DNA of 64,000 nt from Verticillium longisporum (lineage: Eukaryota; Ascomycota; Sordariomycetes; Glomerellales; Plectosphaerellaceae), in the NCBI GenBank assembly GCA_019188255.1, contig JAETXT010000004.1:4340001-4404000 (forward strand). Direction: 5' to 3'. Made by a program: the position numbers and the translations under genes. A model generated the notes under the pieces. That model searched no databases, was not told where the DNA came from, and saw nothing but the letters and a program-made list of their open reading frames with translations. Numbering within the stretch: the stretch's first letter is position 1; the number at the start of each line of letters is the position of its first letter. Shown here in pieces: positions 55,164 through 64,000 of the stretch.

Positions 55164-56921
55164 ACGGGAGGGACGGTAGCCGTTTGACTTTTTGGAAAAC
55201 AGTGGAACGCGGAGAAGACGCAGGATGTGCACTTCGACATTATTTCTCTGATGTCCATTGTTTTGCACGGCATTGATTTAACGGCATAGGATAGGCCTTT
55301 CCAGCTACACGAGCCTCCTTGCCCATGAATGACCCCCCTCCAAGCACACGAAGCTTGGAGGGCATGACGGATCGGCAAGCTGAATGAACCCCATCTTCCT
55401 AGCGGATACCTAAAATGGGTGCTGTAGGGCCTGGATCTGGCGGACAACCAGAAACGTCACCACGCCTAGCAATACAATGTAAGGTACCGTCAGGCATCTC
55501 GGGAGCTTACCAGCGGTGAAGTGGTCCCAGGCGAGCCGTAACACTGGGCGCCAGCCCATAGTTTGTTCTGCCGTCTAGCTGCGCCAACGCACCTGGGCCG
55601 ACAGTAGGGAGGTGATTACCCAGACGGAACTTTCCAGTCTCTGCTGGTCACATCTACCTGATGTACAGAGCAATCATGAGGCGAAAGCAATGTCCTCATT
55701 TCCAAGACCATCTCTCCGGCCAGGCCACACATCACATCTCATTTGCAACCCAGAACAGTATCAGCAGCTCAAGGCCCGACTAGCCGCCCGTCATTCTGAC
55801 ACAATCTGCCGCAAACTTGATCGAGAAGGATGAAGTATACCGACAGGCCTCCAGAAAAAAGCTGCTGCAAGCAAGCAATGTGCCTCGCATATATACCTCA
55901 AGGGTCTCCTGCAGCATGACACACCCTGCAGTGTATGTCCAGGCTGTTCCTGGGTACTGTCTTTCGAGTGCAGCCGTGAATATTCTCAACAGTCAATCAA
56001 ACAAGTACAAACTAAGAATTTCGTAAGGCCCAATCCTCTGAACCCCAGGCCAACAGGACAAGTACCGGACTCCTGGCATTCTCCACAGCCAAACGTGTCA
56101 AGTCCTCGTCACAGAAACCTCGACCAACCCCAACAGCGGGCTTTATCATCCGGTCGTCGTCCAGCTGTCAAGCATAGACTCACTGCACAGAGGGCACTAC
56201 TGAGAGACGAGGGAATTATACAAAGTAACCCGAGACGGCAGACTGCTGCGATGGCCTTGGGTCCAATCGTCCGGCCACACCCCTCCGCCCGCCGCCTTTT
56301 TCCCTGTTCTGACCCGGACGAAACCCTCCTGCAGCGTGGGCCCGAATGCGCACGCCCGGCTGCCCAAGCCGCGTCCTCCCGAGGGCTCTGGCATGACGCA
56401 GGGCGCAGTGCCTGCGCATTTGTTGTTGCTTGCGATGTATAGCTACACACGGGGCGAGGGCTTTTTCTGGTGATGTGTTTTTCTTCTGCGGCCGTATTCG
56501 TGAAGCCGCCGAGGTCAGGCCCGAATGAACATCGAGAGCAGGTCGAATGTTGAGTGATCGGTGTGCGCGCTCTCACCGAGCAAGTGACATTCGTTCAGCT
56601 GACCGAGGAGCGGGCAAGAGAAAGAGCTTGTGAGCTTGGACCAGAACGCAGGACTCCAGTCTGCATCCACCTCGAGCCTAATGCGGCGGGGCACCAGCAC
56701 CTGCGGCTACCACTCCAGCGTCCAAGCTCTCGCCCGCGGATCCCTCTTGCAGATCATGATCATCGCGACGCGTTCTCACGCGACGGCAACAGCACCTGTC
56801 CTCCATGCGCCCCCTTTGCAAATCCGTACCGACTTTGGTGTATTTTATGATTGCCCCTTTATCGCGAGGGAACGTGTCACACTATCAATCCGGCTCCGCA
56901 TTTTAGCCCTGTCTGCTCGCC
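55164..56921. other. Long intergenic region without supported gene
   Basis: About 1.8 kb between the TPS1 promoter and the gene at 56922. Scattered short frames on both strands lack family features or consistent splice structure. It contains the promoter of the downstream gene and perhaps non-coding transcripts; nothing definite was seen. Confidence 0.45.
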
Positions 56922-58428
56922 ATGGCATTGTCCAAGCAAGAGATCGAGGCCGCTATCCGTGACGCCGTCCGCGAGGTGTCTGGCATCAATCGCGACAACC
57001 TCACCGTCAATTACATTCGCAAGTTCACCGAGGAGAAGCTCAATCTCGAGGAGGGCTTCTTCTCGGAGCCGGAGTGGAAGTCTCGCAGCAGAGCCCTGAT
57101 CAAGGAAACAGCTGTTCGTCCCCCCGCTCCGCATACCACGTCGCATCGGCGACAGCGTGCTGATCAGAACCAAACAGGAGTCTCTCGACACTGCGTCGCA
57201 GCAGCAAGAAAGCTCTCCCGCCAAGCCAAAGACCGACCCGACCCCGGCGCCGAAGCCTCTCAAGAACACCGTGGACGACGACGACGACGAGGAACCTCCC
57301 AAGAAAAAGAAGCCGGTGGCGCGCTCCAAGGCGCGCAAGACGGCTGCATCTGACGAGGACAATGGGTCGCCACCCAAGGCGAAACGCGCTCGCAAGCCCC
57401 ACAAGGTTCTCGACAGCGAGCCGGAGGACGACGACCCAGAGGACGACTTTGGATCAGACGGCGACAACTCGGACGACTTTAGTCAAGACGACAGCGAAGA
57501 AGAGGCCAAACCTACGAAGAAGCGCAAGGCTGGCCCGGCGCCGAAGAAGCCCGCCAAGAAGAGAAAGACCGTGCCCGACGACGAGGATGAAAAGGCGCCA
57601 GTAGACGAGTCTAGTGCGCTCTCGGATGCGCCCCCGGACGAAGACAGCGAACTCTCGGACGTGATGGATGAATCGCCAAAGCCAAAACCGAAAGCAAAGT
57701 CCAAGACGCAGCCGAAGAAGGCGGCGCCGGTCAAAAAAGCGACACCCGTGAAACCCAAGAAGCAGCCGGCAAAGTCGCCGTCTGGCGAGAACGACGGAGA
57801 CGAACCAGCTGTCAAGTCAAAACCCGACGCCGAGGACGCTGAGTCTAGTGAACTCTCCGACGTACTCGACGAGCCTCCAAAACCGAAACGCGGCGCCAAG
57901 TCCAAAGATGCGGCGCCCGCCAAGCCCCGCGCGCCGCGCAAGAGCGGGGCCGCCGCCTCCGATGACCCGGACGAGGCAGAGGTCAAGGAGCTGCAATCGC
58001 AGCTCGTCAAGTGCGGGATCCGCAAGGTCTGGGGCGTCGAGCTGCGTGGGTGCGGCGGCGACCCGAAGGCCAAGATCAAGCACCTGCGCGGGATGCTGCG
58101 CGACGCGGGTATGGATGGGCGGTTCTCGGAAGCGAGGGCGCGAGAAATCAAGGAGAGGCGGGAGCTCGAGGCAGACCTGGAGGCGGTGAAGGAGATGGAT
58201 GCCGCCTGGGGTATCGGAGGACGGGCCTCAAGGAGCAAGGCCAAGGTGGCGGTGAAAGAAGCCAGCGACGAGGGCAGCGGAGCGGGCGAGGAGGGTGGAA
58301 ACGATGGCAGTGAGGAGGAGGTTGAAGACTTTGGCGTGTCGTCGAAAGCGCGGGGGCGATCAGGGGCGCAGGCAGACTTGGCGTTCCTCGATGACGATGA
58401 CGAGTCGGGAAGCGATGATAGCGAGTGA
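56922..58428 (+). CDS. DEK-C-like, highly charged chromatin protein
   Basis: Exons 56922-57113 and 57178-58428, 64 bp intron (GTTCGT...CAG with GCTGATC), 480 residues. The N-terminal 60 residues (EIEAAIRDAVREVSGINRDNLTVNYIRKFTEEKL) resemble a DEK C-terminal domain, a DNA-binding helical fold. The middle is a long Lys/Pro/Ser/Asp/Glu-rich low-complexity stretch with repeated SSALSD/SELSDV motifs and alternating basic and acidic blocks, suited to nucleosome or histone contact. A second folded part (about 335-420, VKELQSQLVKCGIRKVWGVEL ... RGMLRDAGMDGRFS) resembles the helical domain of fungal transcriptional regulators of the HIRA-interacting or DEK type. It ends in an acidic tail. Nuclear role inferred; exact family not named. 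Confidence 0.82.
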
Positions 58429-58783
58429 TGTTTGTCAACTTTGCTTTCTGTCACCGGCGGCGAACGATGTGACATCTCGTTGTTTGTCCCACATGGCATT
58501 GCCTGCTGCTAATTGTATCATGATCTCATGGTGAAATCTCCAATGTGACTTGGCATGGCTGATTCTTGCTCCATTTCGTCACATTTACCGTCACTCGGGA
58601 TTTGAGGCGCATTTTGTGATGACTCTCTTACAGTTGATCTATTTACAAATTCGATATCCAATTATGCCCAGCCCGGTCCCTTGAGTGAGTCCCTGAACGC
58701 AACTGCCCAAGCTGAAAAATCGACTGATTATACGCACGATTAAACACAAGACATGCCACCGACGAACAGAGTCCGCGGCTATC
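58429..58783. other. Convergent intergenic spacer
   Basis: 355 bp between the 3' ends of the chromatin protein gene and the wall protein gene. No gene. Confidence 0.5.
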
Positions 58784-59497
58784 CTATAGAAGCAGCAAGG
58801 CTCCGCAAACAAGCAGGAGAAGCGCCGTCTGTGGGCTGCTAACATGACCTGCGCTCGAGCCGTTGCCATTGCCGTTACCGTTGCTGCCGTTGCTACCATT
58901 GGCGCTGTTGCTGCCATTGGCGCCGTTATTACCGTTGTTGCCGTTATTTCCATTGTTGCCATTGTTACCATTACTTCCGTTGTTTCCATCATTGCCATTG
59001 CCTCCGTTGCTGCCACCGTTGTTGCCGCCATTATTGTTTCCACCGCTGCCGTTTCCGGTGCCGGGCGTCGGGGTCGGGCCGGTAGGATTCGCAGGATCCA
59101 CGGGACCAGTAGGGTCGGTAGGGTCGACGGGACCAGTAGGGTCGGTAGGGTCGACGGGACCAGTAGGGTCGGTAGGGTCGACGGGTTCGGTAGGGCCTGT
59201 TGGATCGGTAGGGTCGACAGGAGTGACAGGGTCAACGGGGCCGCCGTCAACGGGCTCACAGCCGGCATCCACGCAGAGGCTACCCGCTTCGCAGAATTGA
59301 CCCGCATCGCCGTTGCAGCATTGCGCATCACCGGGGATGCAGACTTTTTATGCAGCTGGGTTAGTCGACTGGGCTTCCTTGAAGGGTGGGAACGAACAAG
59401 CCAACAATGAAGAAGAGACAGAGCAGAAAGTAGGGGGTCGGCCAGGGAAAGGGAAAGGGGCTGCCGAAAGCACAGCACACCAGATATCGGAGTTTGG

Positions 59498-59533
<36 letters not shown>

Positions 59534-59857
59534 AGACCCACAAACACCGCAGAGAGCCTCCGTCTCGTCAATACACGTCTCGGCTGGTCCGTCGCAGATC
59601 TCACCCCCGGGGCAGCACCCGTCAGGGTTGCACACGTAGCCGGCCTCACAGTATGAGCCGATGGCCTCATCGCAACAGGTCTGGCCAGTCTCGAGGCATG
59701 CCCCTTCGCCGCAGGCAACGTCGCACTGTCGACGAGCGAGGGAGAAGAGGGCTGCAGGTACGGTGTTGTTGAAAGGAACAGTGGTCTTGTGGGTGCGGAA
59801 AGGGGTCGTGGCAGCCGCGACGGCCACAAGGGCAGGGAGGGTGAGCAAGGGGAGCAT
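58784..59857 (-). CDS. GPI-anchored Cys-rich cell wall protein
   Basis: Exons 59857-59548 and 59343-58784, 204 bp intron (GTGTTT...AAG) containing a (GA)n tract; 289 residues. Signal peptide [16 protein letters not shown]. Two Cys-rich modules follow: one in exon 1 ([40 protein letters not shown]) and one split by the intron ([11 protein letters not shown] ... [20 protein letters not shown]). Next are about five copies of a nine-residue unit related to VDPTDPTGP, then a Gly/Asn/Ser-rich stretch of about 60 residues, and a C-terminal hydrophobic GPI-attachment signal ([18 protein letters not shown]). It should be exported and linked to the wall. The family role is unknown; Cys spacing resembles small fungal surface proteins. 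Confidence 0.8.
59102..59225. repeat. 27 bp coding minisatellite
   Basis: About three near-perfect and one or two degenerate copies of a 27 bp unit encoding VDPTDPTGP on the minus strand, inside the wall protein gene. The high identity at DNA level suggests recent unit duplication, so copy number may vary between strains. Confidence 0.85.
59503..59528. repeat. (GA)13 microsatellite
   Basis: Perfect GA dinucleotide run located in the intron of the wall protein gene. Confidence 0.9.
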
Positions 59858-61669
59858 TCTGTATCTCTCAACTTGGATCAAGACGAGTATTCCAGAAGCT
59901 TTAGGAAGATGTGAGAGCAGAGTGAAGGAAGTTGGCAAATGATGATGAAGAGCTGCGAAATAGTAACACCCGATACAGGTGCGACGGACAACATATAGAC
60001 ATCTCGCTCCTCTCGCCCGAGGCCGCGACAGGTTTATCCTTCCACGATTTGATTGCAAAAAGCCTCACCGTCAAGAACGCCTCGCCTGGACAGACAGCAG
60101 AGACACTCCCAGACAAATTGAAGGTAGTCGGTCGCGTGGTGCTGAGCTGGGTGTGGGGGAAGCCGGGATGAGGAGGACCCGGCCCAGGCATGGCAACTGA
60201 TGCAGGGTCTGGACGTCGCGACTAGCTGAACGACCGCGCTCCTGGTGTGGGAGCTATGATCAATATTTGTGCCACCTGGGCCCCTGATTTGTGCTTTTCC
60301 TTCATCTTTCACCCTTCAGGTAAAGGAGGTGTAATGCGGTCAGCGTTGAATGTCAGACAAGAATCTCGTGGCATTGTGATCTGTCGAGCTTCGCTGAGAT
60401 TCGCACTGATGTAACACATGGAAAACACTTTGGCATCTCTTGCAAAACATTTCTGTTCGATGTTGCCATCGCAATATCCCAACAAAGTCCCCCAATTGAG
60501 CCAGACGATCCGGGGTCGAAGTAAGCATAAATCTGCCGCCAGCACCCCTGAACGGCGGCAAGTTTCTAGAGCCAGGGGTGTAGGGCTGGACAAGCTTTTA
60601 GTCAAGCTTCCTCAGCTGGGCTGCCGCCAGGACTCGAATGGTCAAGCCACTCGGACCGTGGCCAAAGGCGTTGCTTCTTCGTAGCGATAAGCGACAGAGG
60701 AGGCGTTTAAGCTTTTCCTCAACGGGCTGAATGGCAGGCCGAAAGAAGTGACACGATGCTGTGCTGGCAGGTAGAGCGAGCCCCGTGATGAACTGCGCCC
60801 ATTCGTTTCGGGCGAGAGCTCGTAGAGTCAGGTCCCGCGTCGTACAGCTTCCGTGTTGGCGCCACCTTCATGCCGTGGACCAGATCGGACGATGAGGTCT
60901 AGCAGAACGGTCCGTGGGAGATGCGTTGGCAAATTGTTTGGTCGAATAGTGACGATGAGGAGATTGCAGGGACCGGCCGGTCATTGTGTCTGTCCAAGTG
61001 TGTCATGTGATGAAGCTGTTTTCTGTTCAAGACTCCATCACTGACTTTTCTCGATGCCCCATCACGATTCCCGCTCTCTCTTCGTGCGCATCCACCGGCC
61101 CTCTGTCGGGGAGTATCGCTCAATGATTCCACAACTGGCACGACACGACGGCCCCTCGGAGCCGCTACCAAGGTGTCATCGGCGCGCCGAAAAGAAGGAC
61201 CGGCCACGGTTCAAGTACCCGCACCAGTCAAAGTCGCGCAATGCCGGATGTCAGCGGGCGCTGTGTCGCCTGTCTCGATCCTCATTGCCTCCAGCCTGAG
61301 CCTTCTGTGCTTCTGTGTCTCCAATTACCCCGCCATGCCCCGCACCGCCGTCATTTCGCCCCTCCTCGCGTTCCGTACCAGCAAGGTTCGTGGGTGCGTG
61401 GAATCAGCCTGAATGTGCGTTGCTTAGGTATGAGGGGCAGAAGGGGGAAAGTATGGGGATCCAAGGAGATTCGAGCGGGTTTGCGACCAAGTAAACCGCT
61501 GGCGAGAGCCCTGAATCCCGCCAAACTGGGTCACTCGGCCGCCGCCGTCATGATGCACATAAGGGCCGCATGCTGCCCTGCTGCCATCGTTTTGATTCCA
61601 ACATGATCAACTCTTCCTGATCCCACATCCTTTCTATTCACCGCAAGGCATAGAACGCGAACCGACAAC
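59858..61669. other. Long intergenic region without supported gene
   Basis: About 1.8 kb between divergent genes: the wall protein (minus) and the aldose epimerase (plus). Short frames only, none with a recognisable domain or consistent intron pattern. A CT-rich stretch near 61570-61660 precedes the epimerase start. Confidence 0.45.
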
Positions 61670-62698
61670 ATGACTGACGCACCTTTCGAGTTTCTGGCCC
61701 TCGGCGCCATCATCCAGTCATTCCAAGTCAAGGGCATCAACATCGTCCAGGGCTTCCCCACCAAGGAGCTGTACGAGCAGCACAACTCACCTTTCTTCGG
61801 CGAGACCATCGGCCGCATCGCCAACCGCGTCAAGAACGCCAAGATTGACTCCCTCAACGGCGGCAAGTCCTACACACTGGCCGCCAACAACGGCGTCAAC
61901 CACCTCCACGGCGGCAACAAGGGCTGGGGCAAGCGGGAGTGGAACGGTCCCAAGCCCGTCGGCGTGCGCTCCATTCCCGGCGTTGACGGCCTCGAGGGTG
62001 GCGAGAGCGTGCAATTCTCTCTGCTCAGCGAGGATGGCGACGAGGGATACCCAGGCTCGGTCGAGACCATTATCACCTACACTGCAGGTGTGCAGAAGCA
62101 GAACGGCAAAGAGGTCAACGTCCTGGGAATCGACTACGAGACCAAGCTCGTCGGCGGCGCCGACGAGACCGCCGTCAACCTGACAAACCACTCCTACTTC
62201 AACCTGACGGGCGGACCGACAATCGAGGGCACCGAGATCACGCTTGCGACCGACAAGTACCTCCCCGTTGATGACGGTGGCATTCCTACAGGCGGTCCCA
62301 CGGCTTTCGGCAAGGGTATCACCGGTGGCAAGGCCTTCACACTGGGTGCTGAAGAGCCCGACATTGACGACTGCTTCGTCGTCAACGAAGCGGCCGGCGC
62401 AGTCCCCCTGGACACACGCGACAGCCCTCTGACGACGCTCGTGCAGGCTTACCACCCAGAGAGCAAGGTGCACCTCGAAGTGGCCAGCACGGAGCCCGCG
62501 TTCCAGTTCTACACAGGCAAGTACATTGACGTGCCGGCCGTTGGCGGGCTGCCGGCGCGAGGCAAGCGCAGCGGCTTCTGCGTTGAGCCGAGTCGCTACG
62601 TCAATGCCATCAACGTTGACGAGTGGAGGTCGCAATCAGTGCTGAAGAGGGGCGACGTCTACGGCGCACGAATTGTGTACCGTGGCTGGAGCGAGTAA
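61670..62698 (+). CDS. Aldose 1-epimerase (galactose mutarotase)
   Basis: Interconverts alpha and beta anomers of aldoses in the cytosol, feeding galactose and glucose metabolism. Single exon, 342 residues, start at ATGACTGACGCACC (61670). Family landmarks in order: LGAIIQSF near the N-terminus, GETIGRIANRVKNAKI, NNGVNHLHGGNKGWGKREW (first His pair), NLTNHSYFNLTG with the catalytic His (about residue 183), DDCFVVNEA, and CVEPSRYVNAIN with the catalytic Glu near the C-terminus. No signal peptide. Several in-house Gly-rich loops fit the beta-supersandwich fold. Confidence 0.95.
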   Translation: MTDAPFEFLALGAIIQSFQVKGINIVQGFPTKELYEQHNSPFFGETIGRIANRVKNAKIDSLNGGKSYTLAANNGVNHLHGGNKGWGKREWNGPKPVGVRSIPGVDGLEGGESVQFSLLSEDGDEGYPGSVETIITYTAGVQKQNGKEVNVLGIDYETKLVGGADETAVNLTNHSYFNLTGGPTIEGTEITLATDKYLPVDDGGIPTGGPTAFGKGITGGKAFTLGAEEPDIDDCFVVNEAAGAVPLDTRDSPLTTLVQAYHPESKVHLEVASTEPAFQFYTGKYIDVPAVGGLPARGKRSGFCVEPSRYVNAINVDEWRSQSVLKRGDVYGARIVYRGWSE

Positions 62699-63618
62699 AC
62701 AATGTGCCGAAATTGATTAGTAGCTGTAAGCCTCACCAGAGCGCCCTAATTGATGAACATGACGATCCACCACCCTGTTTTCCCTGCAAGCGACATGTGC
62801 CGGCGCCCTGGACGTGCTGTAGAGGCACCTGGCAAAGGCCGAGTCGCACCCGTGACACCTTGTCGAACAGTGGTTGGGCAGACCTCCTGCAGGCGCCCAG
62901 ATGCAGCTGTGAAGGAGGGAGCATGACGACACAGCTAGATTCTTGAACTGACTCGACGAGAAGGCTTCCTAGCTTTGAAACCTCGAGCAAGGCTGGCGAT
63001 TGAGGCGGACCCAGTGTGCTTGATCTTCTGTGCTCGCATTTGCATCTGCACTTAGTAGAGGGATCTTGCATTGACGGCGCTGAAGACGAAGGGGCTGTAG
63101 AAGCACCGCTTAGTCAGTTGCGTCTCACTACGCGGCCTTTGCTTGGTTACTCCTTCCTTCCGACCTTGCCAGCACTTCCTTCCCTTGGGCCATTTTGAAG
63201 GGCGGGCAGTCACGAGGCCTGGGAACCTTCCTCTGACTGTCGCATTGCGAAGTGCGCTTAATCCCCTCCCAACACGCGTCTTTCCCTCTTCACTGAGTGC
63301 AAGCACCTTCTGGCGTTGCCTTACGCCGGGCTGTACTCATAAAGACCCAGAAGGATCCCAAACCTTGACCATATTCGAGTGTTTGAGCTTCACGTTCGGC
63401 ACTTCTTCTTCTCCCATACTACCTACATTGGCCAGCACAGCACAGCCCAACAGGACGACACGAAGCTGGCTTCAACCTCACCATCGAGAGACTAGACGGT
63501 GCCCTTTAATTCTCTAATCACAAATCTCCTCCATCCATATACCTGCAGCTGCGCTGGAATATCAGCACGGCAAATCTCTTGACACCGGGTCGTTCAATCA
63601 ATCTCTACGCACACATAA
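62699..63618. other. Intergenic, no supported gene
   Basis: 920 bp between the epimerase and the partial gene at the window end. A pyrimidine-rich leader (CTCC, CATCC repeats near 63500-63560) and ACATAA before the ATG look like a 5' UTR for the next gene. Confidence 0.45.
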
Positions 63619-64000
63619 ATGCCTAATGAAATGGCTCTCACCACCCAGCCGCCGCCGACCGGGCCCGCCCCGCCTCAGCACAAACAGGCGACCCCAAAGC
63701 GCAAACGAGGCGAAGACGACAGCAGCATTGCACCGGCTTACACGACTGCGCAGTTTTCCTTTCGACTACCTCCTCCCAGCAGCGAAGATTCCGGCTGTGA
63801 GAGCCCGCGAACCAGGTTTGCCCGCCAATTCAAGGGACTCAACATCGACGAGCAGGGTGGGGGCGGGGTAATTCCCCAGCAGCAGCTGCTGCAGATGCAG
63901 CTCCCAGACCAACCTGTAGCCTTCCGGTCCCTGCTCGCAGGTTCTGACGAACCCGACAATGATGAAGATGATGGCAGCCTGACAACGCGCAAGCGACAAA
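63619..64000 (+). CDS. Partial gene, unidentified protein (5' end only)
   Basis: Open from ATG 63619 (or 63631) to the window end: 127 codons with no stop. The start reads MPNEMALTTQPPPTGPAPPQ, followed by a basic KRKRGEDD, probably a nuclear localisation signal, then TAQFSFRLPPPSSEDSGCESP, RFARQFKGLNID, a Gln-rich stretch and an acidic DEPDNDEDDGS. The coding pattern (third-position GC, no stops, conserved-looking SSEDSGCESPRTRFARQFKGL) supports a real gene, perhaps a nuclear or cell-cycle regulator, but I do not recognise the family. It is continued beyond the window. Confidence 0.65.
   Translation, partial: MPNEMALTTQPPPTGPAPPQHKQATPKRKRGEDDSSIAPAYTTAQFSFRLPPPSSEDSGCESPRTRFARQFKGLNIDEQGGGGVIPQQQLLQMQLPDQPVAFRSLLAGSDEPDNDEDDGSLTTRKRQ

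Noticed and set aside
59102..59225. Regular 27 bp repeats as a CRISPR-like array
   Set aside because: Tandem units without spacers, in frame within a wall protein gene of a eukaryote.

Overview
The window comes from a filamentous ascomycete (Pezizomycotina, most likely Sordariomycetes). The signs are short 48-90 bp introns with GT...CTAAC/CTGAC...AG signals, two Zn2Cys6 transcription factors, Fot1/Pogo and chromodomain-bearing Ty3/Gypsy elements, and long tracts almost emptied of CA/TG dinucleotides, the footprint of repeat-induced point mutation (RIP).

Layout. Positions 1-3440 are RIP-degraded repeat DNA split by an almost intact, unmutated Fot1/Pogo transposon (687-2545, TA duplication). 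Positions 4010-6071 hold a Zn2Cys6 regulator. Positions 7310-21362 are a nested retrotransposon block. An old, heavily RIP-mutated Gypsy element lies on the minus strand (214 bp LTRs, GTGGC target duplication). Inside it sits a very young, RIP-free chromovirus on the plus strand (13298-20230, 476 bp LTRs differing at one base, TTAGG duplication). The young element carries an extra ORF on its antisense strand, between pol and the 3' LTR, encoding a Zn2Cys6 plus coiled-coil protein. Its U3 holds five copies of the heptamer GGCTCAC/GTGAGCC. The old element seems to have a decayed antisense ORF in the same place. This possible self-encoded regulatory circuit is the most novel feature here.

Positions 21657-28561 form a small accessory region: a GH3 beta-glucosidase broken by one TGG-to-TAG codon and with the retrotransposon about 290 bp upstream of its ATG, a secreted TAP-type alpha/beta hydrolase with an apparent frameshift, and a divergent Zn2Cys6 regulator. 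From about 28.9 kb to the end the DNA is conserved housekeeping sequence: a conserved fungal protein of unknown function, NIF3, BolA/Fra2, AP-1 beta-adaptin, a tiny membrane protein, DNA ligase I, eIF3k, PDCD2/Tsr4, CCT6, prenylcysteine oxidase, Vid27, trehalose-6-phosphate synthase, a DEK-C-like chromatin protein, a GPI-anchored Cys-rich wall protein, aldose 1-epimerase and the 5' end of an unidentified gene.

Quality note. Several conserved genes (AP-1 beta twice, BolA, the unknown protein near 29.5 kb) need exactly one more base in a C/G run to restore the family reading frame. This points to homopolymer under-calling in the assembly, and it must be kept in mind when judging the frameshifts in the transposable elements.
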